From: Lutraria lutraria
Lineage: Eukaryota; Mollusca; Bivalvia; Venerida; Mactridae
Direction of reading: 5' to 3'
DNA: 64,000 bases
NCBI GenBank assembly: GCA_964023205.1
Contig: OZ026835.1
Coordinates: 44,613,083 to 44,677,082, forward strand
Positions 1 to 13,800 of this stretch are shown piece after piece. The position numbers and the translations under genes were made by a program. Under the pieces are notes generated by a model. That model was not told where the DNA came from and searched no databases. It saw nothing but the letters and a program-made list of their open reading frames with translations. Numbering within the stretch: position 1 is the first letter of the stretch; each line of letters opens with the position of its first letter.

Positions 1-2
1 CT

Positions 3-773
3 GTTGTGGCGAGTGCTATGTTGAAAACCGTGAATAAACAACTAGTGGACTTTTTGCCAGGTGGAAAATTTAGTACATGTCAATCCGCTGAAAACCTGGA
101 AAGAACCAACTTTGCCCATGTAACAAACTTATCCTGCGAACATCATTTTGGAGACCTGGACAATAGTCAACGTCGAAGACCCCACGCCACTTTTCACCAC
201 CACTCCTCTGTCCAGTTACTCAAGCGAAATAGAAAACCTTTGATGAATTGGGTAAATGAACTGAACACTAATGAGAAAAATGATTTACTTTTGAGTGCTC
301 GTAAGGGTGGGCGAGAATTAAGGAGATCCCATATTCTAAGTGAAAAGGAAGTTTTGAAAACAATTCATACCAATATGTTCAACCAGCCTGAAAGTAACAA
401 ACGGAAGAAAAAAAACAACACAAAGTCTTTAGGAAATAAAAAACAAAAAACTGATGAAAATAACATTGATGAAATTACAACACTAAGTCTTGGAGATTGC
501 ATTGCTGTTGCATATCAGGATGACTGGTATCCTGGCTACGTTGAAAAGTTAATAGATGCCCCAACCGCCCTTGTCAAATTCATGAGGCACTGTCGGAAGC
601 CTGGAATGTTTCAGTGGCCTGCTAGAGACGATAAACAAATTGTGCATGTGAAGTATGCGATTGCCAAAAACATTATTCCAGATTGTGTGAATTCTGGGAG
701 GCAATGGTTCATAAAAGAACATTTGCAATTTAATAAATTGTATGTGCAATTCAGCAATGACAATTTTGCATAA
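3..773 (+). CDS. Uncharacterised, probably transposon-derived protein, 3' part
   Basis: The frame is open from the first bases of the window to a TAA at 771-773, so the true start is probably off the left edge; the first in-window ATG is at 18. About 255 residues are visible. The first half has a His-rich stretch (HATFHHHSSVQLLKRNRKPL). The middle is very Lys/Asn-rich (KRKKKNNTKSLGNKKQK) and looks like a nuclear localisation region. The C-terminal third contains VAYQDDWYPGYVEKL followed by a conserved-looking FQWP segment, which resembles a Tudor/chromo-like barrel. I recall similar C-terminal modules in repetitive invertebrate proteins of unknown role. No FIG4 coding exon is visible between this frame and the FIG4 exon at 1821, so it probably sits inside a FIG4 intron in the same orientation. 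I recognise no transposase catalytic residues in the visible part. Function unknown. Confidence 0.5.
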   Translation, partial: VVASAMLKTVNKQLVDFLPGGKFSTCQSAENLERTNFAHVTNLSCEHHFGDLDNSQRRRPHATFHHHSSVQLLKRNRKPLMNWVNELNTNEKNDLLLSARKGGRELRRSHILSEKEVLKTIHTNMFNQPESNKRKKKNNTKSLGNKKQKTDENNIDEITTLSLGDCIAVAYQDDWYPGYVEKLIDAPTALVKFMRHCRKPGMFQWPARDDKQIVHVKYAIAKNIIPDCVNSGRQWFIKEHLQFNKLYVQFSNDNFA

Positions 774-1820
774 TCATAATGTATCAGTTCAGTGACTGAT
801 AATGTTGTATCTTATTTATCACAAACTTGTGACTTGATTAATTCAGTATGAATTTATCAATCAATGGACATCAGAGAACATTCTTCTGGTATAATTAAAC
901 TGATAGATCTATATCATCTAGCTTTTGGAGATATTTAAATAATAAGCTGATCATGCATGTACATTTGTTCTAAATGTGGAGTGTACAAACATGTTGTTTT
1001 TTGATGTTAAAATTGTTTTTATAGTACATAACCTGTGATGAAATAAATATCATATTACTGTATTATTAGTGTATAGTTTTGATTTTTTATGTATTATGTT
1101 AAAGCAAAGCAACAGTCAAAAGCAATGTGACATACTATATTGCATAATGTTTTGAAATTTGGGACATTATATTGACTTGCCATATTCCACTGTGAATGGT
1201 TTTGATTGAAGGAACAAATTTTGTATTTGTTTTGTTGAATTTCAAGAGACACAGCTATGTTATGTAAAAATACTACTCAAAAATGGATCCAGCAGGAAAA
1301 ATCCAGTAAGATGCCCAAGTTTTATGTCTATATCTTGAAAAATAAAAAAGTTATGACTAAATTTCTAAAACATTTGTTTCGGTCGGTTCCGCGATCGCGG
1401 CATAATTTGTTTAATTTATATAGCGAAATAATTCCAGAAAATTACGCAAAACCAAACTATAAAAATACTCATAACTTTTTTATTTTTCAAGATATTTCAA
1501 AAATTCAAAATGTTCTGTGATTCTTTAACCAAGCAGAATACAAATACAAAGTTTGAAATGCAATATATCTTCATTACAAAATTGGCTGTGGTTCCTACAA
1601 GTTGCAGCACTCTTGTTATGTGCTTTAGAATCACAAGGTGTCAATTAATGTTTGCCTAGTATGATAAAACAAAGTCGTGTGGACATATTGATTATCCAAT
1701 GTGATATTTGTGCATAAGTAAAACATTTTAACAAACATGATTGTATACACCTTTCTGACATCATAGTGCACATTTTACTTGCTATCACAAGGTAAATAAA
1801 CAAATGTTTTTTTCTTAAAG
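774..1820. other. AT-rich non-coding stretch
   Basis: This lies between the stop of the preceding frame and the first visible FIG4 exon. It holds poly-T and poly-A runs and an AATAAA-type signal near 1041 that could end the upstream frame's transcript. An open frame at 1257-1520 has no recognisable domain and is probably chance. It is most simply FIG4 intron. Confidence 0.5.
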
Positions 1821-4800
1821 GTACTATAAGATGTTTCAAAGTGTTGATTTGTCCAGTAACTTCTACTTCAGGTTTGTAATAATTTTTGTTGTTATATCTC
1901 TAAACAATACAAATATCATAATTAATATAAGTCTTATGTCTACATACTGTATTTTCATTTATTTTCGTTGGGCTCAGTTTTCGTGGTATTTACTAAAATG
2001 GCTAGTTCGTGGGGACATAAATTTGTGGATTATGATATTTGAAAAGAAATGCCTTATCTCTACATTTAAATTTGTGGGGATTTGATTTCGTGGATGAGCC
2101 GACCCACGAAATCCACGAAATTAAATCCCCAACAAAAATTAATGATTCCACAATATGTTCTCAACTGATTAACCCAGGCATATCATGTTTGCAATAATGA
2201 GACTGACTTTGTTAAATACCTAAGATCACTTTCATTCCGGTAATATTGTGTGAGCTTTTTATTAAATTTAGGAGTGACAATATTCCGGATACATCCGGAG
2301 TTCTGGATTTTCCTGTCATGAAAGATACCTATGATTTCTGAGCAAAATAAAAGTTATTTGACGAAAATATCTTAAGAAATGGCAAAGTTCTGGTCAATTT
2401 AATCTGCTCTGAAGGATTTTCTTTGATACAATCTGAGTTAAATACGGAATCAATGTGGTTGAGGCATCTTGATTGGAAAAATGGTCGGTTGCATTTGATT
2501 TTACAGGATTTGTAAGTTGGCTCTGTTGACACCCCTGTTAAAAAATTATTGTCATAGCTCTAATTATCATAGTCTGATTATTATATTTTTGTACTTTCAG
2601 TTACAGTTATGATTTGACTCATTCCTTACAATACAATATGACTTCTGTTATACCGTCTTCCATCCAACGCCAGCAACAAAACGATGATGACAAAACACCA
2701 TCACCAGATAAACAACATTTAACAGGTAAACTTTATGATAAGACTTGGAAAGTTTTCAGAATAAAAAAGTTAATTTTGAGTTTTACGCCCCTTTTGAACA
2801 GTCAGTGTCATATGAGGTGGACAGCTCATCTAACCATCGTTCCTGGGAAGAACTAGTTCTAGACTCCCATCCTCCGTAAGCAACTGCCTACTTTTTCACA
2901 TAAAGAGATATGGTCAGTAGCGGGGCTCGAACCCAGGACCCTCTATCAGTGAGAGGTTACAGTGATTTGAAGTCAACAACCTTAACTACTCGATCATGGA
3001 GATGGGTCTTTCAGAATAAATAAATGTATTCTACTACCTCTGTGAAGTAAACTTTATTTATCTGCTCTTTATGATTTTGCATCAACTGTTAGAGTAAATT
3101 GTCTGAGATATAAACTATAATGAATATCTTTCATCTTTTATGTTCTAATATGCATTTTGTATTGTTACATTTGTGCACTACTAAATGTATATGTAGTTAT
3201 TTGTATATTTGTAATGTTTTCATTCATGAAATAAAATTTTGAGAAACAGTATCTGATTTATATAAAATGGTTTCGTTTGTTGTTTTAATGTTGTTGCTTT
3301 GTGGAATTTCATCTAAATATTTAACTTTATTCTGTTTCTATATTGTTTTTTAGTCTTAGACCTATTAAAGCAGCGACCCGACTACCCGGTAACTTGGCTA
3401 TATCCTGTCAGTAGACTTAGACTTGATTTTCGTCACTTTGTATTCCTATGCAAAGTAGTCCATTCATTTTTACTATCACATTATATTGCAGAACAATTAC
3501 AAGTCTGTCAAAGCTAGGCACTATGTGTGATTTAAAAGCTAAGTGAATGTATTTTGAGACTTATTATATTGTAGAAATAGGATAAAGAGAATACGAGAAA
3601 ACTTAATCCGTTTCGGCAAGTAAGCTGAAATGGCACCAATCATGTATTTTCTATGTTTATCATTGTAGATAGTCAAGTTGTTGGAGTGAAAACCAAACCA
3701 GAACGTTTATTTATTTGGAATGAATTTCTCACAAACAAGTTTAAAGAAGAAGCACACCCTGATTGGGTTCTGAACCTTGTGTATGGTTTTATAGCTCAGT
3801 GCAGTATCCTTTATATTATGTAGAGACTGGTTTCTTTGTTTCGTTTGTTTGGGTTTACACCGGTGACCCCTTTTCAACAGTCAGAGTCATATGAGGCAGA
3901 CGGTTCACCTATCCATTGTTCCAAGGAAGAACCAGTACTAGACTCCCATCCTCTGTAAGCAACTGCCTACTTTCTCACTCAAAGAGTCATGGTCGGTAGC
4001 TGGGCTCGAACCCATGACCTTCTATCAGTGAGAGGTTACAGTGATTCAGTGGTCAGCAACCTTAACCTCTATAATAATGTACATGTGAACTACATAATTG
4101 AGTTTATCAGTATGAGTTATGTCATTGTTTATTCTATGCCTCTTCTATAAACCCATGACTCTCTATCAGTGAGAGGTTACTGTGGTTTGAAGTCAGCAAA
4201 CCTTAACCACTTGACCATAGAAGCAGGTCGTCTTTGTGTTGTGTATGAATTTATAGCTGTTGTGGTATATAATGGTACCCCTTGAACACCAACAAATGTA
4301 ACATTATTTCTAATGTTCATTGAATGCAGTGTACCTACCAGTCTTAGTTAGATCATTTGCTCTTCCTATAGCAGCTAGATCTGTTGCCTGTAAGTATTGT
4401 AAAGGATACATTTTTCTTAACATATAATCAGATTTATATGTGTTTGGTAAGTCGGTGTACATCACCCTGATTGCCAGAAGATCCAATGAATTTGCTGGTA
4501 CCAGATTTTTGAAGAGAGGAGCCAATAGTCAGGTACATTGTATTAAAATATGGAAACTTTCAACTTATAATTACAATACATTATGCTGATGCAGTAAAGA
4601 AACTGTATACCACCATTGGATGGAGAGTGTCATCAAAATGGATCAGTTTGGATAGATTTGTAAGGAATGATAACATGATCTGTTCTTAGCTAGCCCACAA
4701 GTTGTTCAGCTGATTCCACCTAAAGTTTTACTATCAATGTAAAGAATGTCACACACACATACTGTTCTACAAGTTGTTTTACAATACTTTAAATTGTAAC

Positions 4801-7800
4801 CTACTAGTACATGCCTTTTTATGCCATTTTTGGGTCTCTTATTCTCCCCCATTTCTTAAGTAAAAGTATATATTTTGTCCCCATTGAGAGAAAAAAATCC
4901 GATAATTGAAAAAAATCTCCAAATTTAGTATTTCACAATGCAAATTTTCCCCATCAAATGGACATGATCAGGGTTCTCAATAACAGCAGGCTGCAGGCCA
5001 AATTAGCCACTTCGAAATGTGTTTGGGCCTGTTAGGAATCTCAAAAGTTAATCAAATATTGCTAGAAAATGCCTGGATCCCCCCCTTAGCAGGCCTGTTA
5101 GTCTAGCTTTTGGGCCTGTTGGCCACAAACTTATTGAGAACCCTGCATGATACCTGTTCTCCAAAACAATAAAAAAAGAAATGTATACTTTATATTGATA
5201 TACCTCACTATCCTGAATGGCATACAGTGCAACCTCTCCAAAACAACACCCTTTGGGAGTAGCCAAGTTATGTTGTTGTTGAGAGGTTATTGCTGTATAG
5301 AGATTAAATGAATAGTTAAATCATGCAGTGGGAAAAATCATACTGTTGTAGCAGGGGGGTTGTTGTATAAGAGAGGGCCACTCTGGAGAGGTTGTACTGT
5401 ACTTTCTTTGATTAAACAGAGAGGATACATTAAGTGTATTATACATTGTACATGTTTTTGTTGTTGCTAGGGAGCTGTTGCTAATGAAGTGGAGACAGAA
5501 CAGATTGTTTATGATAGTGCTGTATCCAGTCTACATAAATGTCGTATATCATCATTTATACAGATGAGGGGTTCCATCCCTATATACTGGTCACAAGATA
5601 TTAGTAAGATGGTGCCAAAACCAGCTATAACTAGTAAGTTTAAATTATGTATTTATTTATTTCTTCTAATTAACGCCATTTTCGACATTATTTTGGTCAT
5701 ATCATGGCAGGCAGTTATACTAACCAGCGTCCTTAGATTTCATTTAGTCCTTAACCAGTGCTGACCACATTCTATCCGCAAGCTTCCCCACATAATTCAG
5801 AGGTGAAGGACAATTTAGCATAGGATGTTATATGTTAAAATTCATTCAAATTTGTCACAGACAGTGTGAGCCTCGCCCAGGGTTCAAACTCAGAACCTCT
5901 TGATTATTATTATACCATATTTATATAGCCCTTTTTTCATGTAATTACACGTTCAAAAGTGCTGTACAATCACGATTACGACATGGTTAAAACAATATGT
6001 AATAAATACAAACATGTTAGTCAAAAATGATATGGGTAAAATATATACAACTATGGACAAAATTATAAGTCAACAAATCCACCATTAATTTATGCATACA
6101 AGTAAGGTACACAATAATTCTAAAATGATTCAAGTCCGGTTGGCTTCGTAAGCTGTTTGGCCAGTCCACACGCGCATTACTCCACCAGCCGGTGTTCACT
6201 GTTCACTACGCAATGTCACTGAATGTTTACTAAAGGTACATTAAATTAAATTAGTGTTTCAAGAAAAGCGTCAAGATACCACTGCTACAAGAAACCGTCT
6301 CCAAAAGTATAAAGATACTACCTTTAAAGAGACCCCCATACTCAAAGGAATTAAATACTATCTAAGAAGTAAAACCTAATAGCCTGAGTAAGCTTTTGTA
6401 AAATAGTGCGTTTTCAGCGCTTTCTTGAATGACGGTAGTGTTTTACTGTCTCTGAGTGCAGTTGGCAGTGCATTCCAGAGCTTAGGTGCCGCGGCCGTGA
6501 AACATCGATCACCGAACGTGACAGTCCTCATCCTCGGCACAACTAGAAGAACAGAGTCATATTTAGACCTAAGCTGTCTTTGTGGAGTATATACTTCCAA
6601 CATACTTCTGATGTAGCCAGGGGACTTTCCATTTAGTGCTTTGAATACATGAGTCAACACCTTGTACTCCACTCTGTATTGTACGGGAAGCCAGTGAAGA
6701 TCCTTCAGCACAGGGGTGATGTGATTGTAACGTGGTGTCCGTGTGATGAGGCGGGCGGCTGTATTTTGAATATTTTGTAGTTTGTTCAGAATGATTTTTG
6801 GGGAACCGCACAGTAACGAATTGCAGTAATCCAGCCTTGATGTTACTAACGAATTGATAAGGGATTTTGTTGCATCAACAGTCAAATATTGTCTGATTTG
6901 ACCTATTTGTCTGATCTGCATGAAACACGACCTTGAAACAGAGTTAACATGTTTATCCATGTCCAAATGTGAATCCAGCATGGCACCGAGGTTTCTCACC
7001 ATCGATGATGATCTGATCACAGCGTCGCCAACTTTCACAGTTAGATTCTCGGCTGTTCTGGCATTTCGTTTCGGTACAAACAGGATTACCTCTGTTTTGT
7101 CAGCATTTAATTTCAGCAAATTTGCTTTCATCCAGTGTAAGATATCCTTCAGACAAGCTTCAATTCGTTGTAGTGTTTCATCACGCGAGACGCAATCTTT
7201 TGGTTTGAATGCCATATACAATTGTGAGTCATCAGCGTAGAAATGATATTGTAGTTGGTGCTTTCTGCAGATTTCACCCACTGGTTTTGTGTACATGATG
7301 TAGTTCTTCGGACCAAGCACAGAACCCTGTGGTACACTATAGTTCATCAGTACTGGTTTTGAAAGTTCACCATCTATACACACAGTCTGGTAGCGGTCAC
7401 ACAGATAGGATTTCATCCACTCTAATGGCTTGCCCGTTATACCGAAATGATTTTCAAGTCTGCGTAGGAGAGTGGTGTGATCAATGGTGTCAAATGCTGC
7501 TGATAAATCAAGCATTACCAGGACCGTAGCTTTATTCTGATCTAGAGAACAAAGGATGTCATTTTGCACACGAAGTAGAGCAGTTTCAGTAGAGTGGAAT
7601 TTTCTGTATGCGGACTGACGTTCTTCGTGGAGATTATGCAGTGTTAAATGCTCTTCTAGTTGAGCATCGACTACCTTCTCAAGAACTTTGGAAATGAAAG
7701 GTAAGTTTGACACAGGTCTGTAATTTTTCAGTACATTTTGATCAAGGCCTGGCTTCTTTATTAGTGGTCTTATTCTGGAGCTTTTAAAAGCAGTGGGTAC

Positions 7801-10800
7801 ATAAGCACTTTTGAGTGATGCATTGAATATTCTTGTTAATATTGGTAATAGTTCATTTAAGCAATCCTTCAACAGCCATGTTGGTATTGGATCAAGTTCA
7901 CATGATTTACTTGGTGATCTATTTATTAGTTTCCGGATTTCATCCTCAGATGTTGGAGAAAATTCTGATAGTTGCTCTTCTTTGAAGGGTGTTTCGAATT
8001 CAGCACAGTCGTCATGTTGGTTAGACTGAGTACTGGAGGCTATTTCAGTACGTATTCCTTCAATTTTGTTGATGAAGAAGTCACTGAAATCCTGTGCAAG
8101 CATCTTAGCAGGTTTACCAGATGGTAGCACAACTTCCTTTTCTTCACCCATCAGATGTTTAGTTATCTTGAATAACCCTAATAACCCTTTCTGATCACGA
8201 CCACAGGACTCTACCTTCTCCGTGTAATAGCTAACTTTGGATTGTTTTAACAATTTGTTGACTGCCGAACATTGATTCCTATATATTTCATGATCTATTG
8301 TCAATTTAGTCATTCGCCATTTTCGCTCCAATTTTCGTCTCAGATGTTTGGCGTCATGTAGATCTTCAGTGTACCAAGGACAGGAGGGTCTTAAAACTAT
8401 GGTTTTGGATTTGAGGGGAGCATGCTTGTCAATAAGTAATGAAAGTCCATGGGTATACACCTCAACAAGTTCATCCACGTCTGATGTGTGCAGTCCACTT
8501 TTCAAAATATCTGAGGATTCAATGTCTTTTTTGAATTTATTGATGTCAATCGATTTTAACTTTCTTATATTCACAGTTCTTCTGATAGGTGCAGGTTTAG
8601 CAGCACATGCATTAAACACTACTGCAAAATGATCACGTGACGTCTTTCCACTGTTGTCAGGTAGGCCAGGATCGGATATTTCTACATGTGAGACAGACGT
8701 GTCGGTGTCTCTTGTAATTACCACATCCAGTGTGTGGCCAGCCACGTGAGTTGCCCCAGTAACATGTTGCCGCATGCCGCAAGATTCAAGTATACTAGTA
8801 AACTTTACAGAGTCTGAGTTCAAAAGATTGTCAAGGTGGATGTTCAGATCCCCAACAACTATGATGTTATTTTCTGTTGTTACAAGTTTGGCCAGAAACG
8901 ACGGCCACTCATTTTCCAGGAAAGAACTAGTTTTTAGACCGTTTTTAGTGGTTGGTGGTGGTCTATACACAACAGCCAGACGCAGAGAATAGTTTCTGAT
9001 GGCTACAATGCATTCCATGTGTTCAAAAGTGGTGAAAACTTTATCATTGGTGGAGGTTAGAAGCTGAATATCTAGAGCAGTTTTATATACAACTGCAACT
9101 CCCCCTCCACGTCCATAGCGAGGGACATGCTTGATTTTGTAACCATTGGGAACAAGTTCAGCAATGCAAGATTTGTCGGAGGGTCCCCCGAGCCATGTTT
9201 CAGTTACAGCAACAATATCATAGTCATTAGATGATATGTAATCTGAAAGGGCAAGACTTTTGTTTTTGACTGACCTTGGATTTATACAACACACTTTTAT
9301 GTAAGTTTGGCCTTTGCAAACAGTGAATGATTCACATTTGATCCTCTTCAGATCATGAGGTTGGGAATTATTTTCATTTTTAGGATTGGTTCTAGAAGAT
9401 AAATTTGGCACTATAGTAGATATTTCTTGGGGAAGTGTTTGAATGTTTTGTAAATTTACACCATCGTTCAGGTCCCATGTGCGTTTATACAGACCCCCTC
9501 TTGTACCCCTAAACTTCAGTATTTCTAACTGTTTTAATATTGTCAATGTATGAAGATCAGGTTTTATAGGTGATAATTTCCCAATCCCATACAGGTAACC
9601 CCTATTGTATTGTATAATCCCTGGTATACAATGGACCATTTTTGCCTGAGGCAAATACACATTAATATTTTCAGGTAAAAATTGTACTAAAAAGTAAAAT
9701 ATTGACACAAAACTCAAAATTTCACAAAATCTACAAACAATTTCAACACAAAAAGTACATATATACAAAAGGAATACTTCCATAAACATTCACAGCAAAT
9801 TCCACAGCAATCACAGCAGTAATTCTGTTGATTTTAATCCAAAAATAAGAGAGCACAAATGTTGCAGCCTACACTTGGCGCATTACATATTAGTTGATCA
9901 GTAGACCAACACTCTTACCACTGAGCTGATTGGATGGGCCTTAAATTGTGTAGCTGTCAAATATACTACAACGTCAATCTAACAATATTGGTCATTGACC
10001 TTTTCTTTGCTTTATATTTTAAATCGTCACACAGTTCCTTAGGTAGTCAAATTATTGGCTGAAAATCTTCCACTGTATGCTTACTGTATTTTAGTTGACC
10101 AAAGAGATCCCTATTATCACACGGCTGGTTTACACTTCAATAGATGTTTACGTCGATGTGGTTCACCAATTTTGTTACTGAATCTAGTTAAGGTTAGTTG
10201 TTACATTTTTATCATACCTGTATATAACACAAACAATTATACAGTACAACCTCTGTAGAGCAACACCCTGTGGGTGCTGCAAATACTGGCTGTAGTTAGA
10301 GGTTATTGCTCTACAGAGGTTTAATTTATAGTAAATATCAGTTTAGGGAAATTTTGAAGGTGTTGTTAAGGAGAGGTTGTTGCTCTACAGAGGGCCGCTC
10401 TGGAGAGGTTTTACTGTATTGTCCAGTTTGAACATAAATCAACAAACATTATACATGTATACATTTTTTGTTTTGTTCCAGTTAAAATTACTCAGAGCCC
10501 ACATATTATGAACACTTATTATACTAATTAAATTGAATAACCTTTCTTGTGAGAATTTATGTATTCCCCATACATGTGGAAATGTTCTATAGATACAGCT
10601 CTAGGATAAAATGTAGCACATTTCTGTAGGCAGTCACATTATGGATTGAAAATATCAGTATTTGTGACAATGTTTGTGATCTGTCATATTTGTTGTTGAT
10701 ATCAAAGAGTATGTTATATGTAATGAATTCTATTTTGTAGAGACGAGAGAAAAGACGACACGAAAGTCAATTATGTGATGAATACAGAGAATGTAAAACT

Positions 10801-13800
10801 TACCTGAACCAATTTTTACCTCCAGACAAGCAGATGATTTATATAGGATTTGACATGGCTCATTATACCAAGAAAAAGTAGGTTACTATTAGTTTGTTTG
10901 TATATGATTTGTTTATATTTATTGTTTATACTAAGAAAAAATAGGGTCCCTATGATTTGTTTACATTTAGTGTTTATAGTACAGTTCAGTAAAACCCTGA
11001 TTATCAGAAATCATCAGGACCAAAAAATTTCTTCGGATAATCCAGGGTAAACGAAATCTGGACTGTTGTATGAAAATAAGGGAAGATTACTCCCAAATAT
11101 ATTAGTGTGTACACGGATAGATATGATAACATCTAAATGTGTTTGTTATACTTTATATTATGTTCCAAAAACAATGTTTGAGGTACCCATGCATTTAGAA
11201 TAGCACAGTCCTTTGTAATCTCTAACGCCTAAGTAAGCAGAAGACATCCTGTGATTGACCTCTGTTGTGAGGTTGAAACTTTCTGTTTAAAGGGGCATAC
11301 CCTACAACTGACAAACATTCTGTGAAAGTGTAAAAATGTGTTTGATGTATATGTAAAACAATATATAATGGATAATTGCAGGAAGAACATGGGTCATAAA
11401 ATGACTAGTTTAGGTACTAGCCGCAAAAAACATAGCTATGAATAATAAATCACTTCCACCCAAAAATTTTCATGACTAAATGTATGTTTCATAAATACAT
11501 ATTTTTTATGATTTTATCTTTAATTGGATGAATTTTTGGCTGAAACTTTCTTCATCGGCTTTTTTCTTTACAAGCTTTTAATTTATCATCATTTTGCCTT
11601 AATTCTAAATGCACCAAGTTGTAGGATATGCCCCTTTAAAGTATTGTAATTTGTATTCACAGAAAAACCAACAATGTATTGGACCGACTGGCTGGAATAT
11701 CGAAGCGTTGTGTCAAGCAGACAGGATTTTATTTACATAATCCAAATATCAAGGATGAATTCTGGGACAGGGAAGAGTAAGTTTTTATTGTTTAAACTAA
11801 ATTCTAAAATTCTAAATATACTTAAATGTTTCAAGATAAAGGTAACTATTTCAGGATTCTCAATAACCAACACCTGTCAGCCGATTTAGCAGCTTAGAAA
11901 CAAGTGTGTGCTGGATAGAAATCTCAAAGTTTTAAAAATATTGCTGGAAAAGTACCTGGGCTCCCCTAGCAGGCCTGTTAGTCTAGCTTTTGTGCCTGTT
12001 AGCAACAAACATATTGAGACACCTGCTATTTAATATGGGTTATTGTCTCTGACTAGTAATCACTAGCCCCTCACTGCTGTGAATTGTATCTGACTGAGTC
12101 AAATTTTCACATTAGATTACAATATAAGTTTGATGGTTCTTCCCTGGTGTAAGTTTGGGGGTTAAAGCTGGAAAAGTCAACAAATAACCCATACTGAGGT
12201 GAAGGTAAATACATTGTATTTATATATATGAACATTGTTTTACTTAAATGTTTGTTGCATTCAGGTTTGAAGGCTTTCAAGGATTCCGTTCAGACACTGG
12301 TAGTAAACAGACTGGAGTTGTACGAACTAATTGTGTTGATTGTCTTGATAGAACCAACACTGCACAGTTTGCTGTCGGTAAATGTGCACTAGCATATCAG
12401 GTATAGTACCAGGATATGTGTATTAGGCACAGTGCAGGTAACTGTGTACCAGGATATGTGTATTAGACACAGTACAGGTAACTGTGTACCAGGATATGTG
12501 TACTAAACACAGTACAGGTAACTGTGTACCAGGATATGTGTATTAGACACAGTACAGATAACTGTGTACCATGCAGGATATGTGTACTAGACACAGTACA
12601 GGTAACTGTGTACCAGGCCAATATAAACTGGCAATTCAGTAAAGATTAGATTCATAGATTATTGTTACTCTTTTAGGACTATCATTGTTTCTATTTATCT
12701 TTTCTGATATTATGATGACTCCAGTCGAGCATTGGCATGCAAGAGTTAAGTAATAAATGCTTGTTAGCTCGGCTCGAAGAAAAAGTCAAGCTATTGTGAT
12801 CACTGCGTCATCTACTTCTGTGTCTGTGCAAAAACTTTAATGTAACTCATAACTAAGAAACTGTTAGAGGTAGCAACATTAAACTTCATTGGTGGATAGA
12901 TCTCACTGAGGCAGTGAACAGATGAACAATGGCATCGCTTGCAGTGCTCTTTTATGAAATGTATGTGTACATAAATTAGTATGAAGTTTATTATTATCCT
13001 GATGTTATGTTTATCATATAAATATTTTCTATTATAGCTGTGTGCTCTTGGTGTATTGTCTTCTCCTGACCTTGACTTTGATACAGATTGTCTCAGGTAT
13101 AGTTGATATTTGTACAGATACTTCTACTGGTAAATATCTGTATCAGTATAAGGTACATGTACATTCATGTCCCAGAATGCATAGTGTTACCTTTATCCGT
13201 CCATTCAAATTTTGGTTTCCATCGTACAACTTAATTAATATTTCATGGATTTTTTTCAAATTTTACATAAAGATGTACATGTGTATAATGATAAAAAACA
13301 GGTCAAGTTCAATTTCTGATAAAATCCAAACATTTTCACAGGAGTTAAGGCCCCTTTTTGACTTAGCTCTTAGTGGATTCATTTGTGTCTTGTGGACACT
13401 TTTCTAGTTTATCACTGTCTTTTAGCGCTTAAATTTATTCTGATGCGTCTGAATTTGGATTAACTATATTGATTTTTAAATCTGTCTAAATTCTATTTAT
13501 TTTCATCACTCATTTGAACAGTTAATAATAATGATAGAATGATATCATTTTAGGCATTGTATTGAGATTCTAGATGTTTCTATTTTACAAACAGAATGTT
13601 AGAAGAATTATATGAAGATCAGGGGGACACTATAGCCTTACAATACGGTGGTTCTCATCTGGTACACAGAATAGAAGGGTATAGAAAGATAGCTCCATGG
13701 AAAGCTCATTCCGTTGATATTTTACAAACCCTGTCTAGATATTACAGTAATGCTTTCTCTGGTGAGTAGGTTGTAATATTGTGTGTATTTAAATTAGGGG

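Noticed and set aside
1257..1520. 87-residue frame as a FIG4 5' exon
   Set aside because: No similarity to the FIG4 region expected there, and no matching splice sites.
6425..8992. Plus-strand open frames within the LINE
   Set aside because: They are antisense shadows of the endonuclease-RT coding region.
13042..13407. 121-residue open frame with hydrophobic start
   Set aside because: It reads the FIG4 exon 13038-13096 in another frame and runs into the intron.
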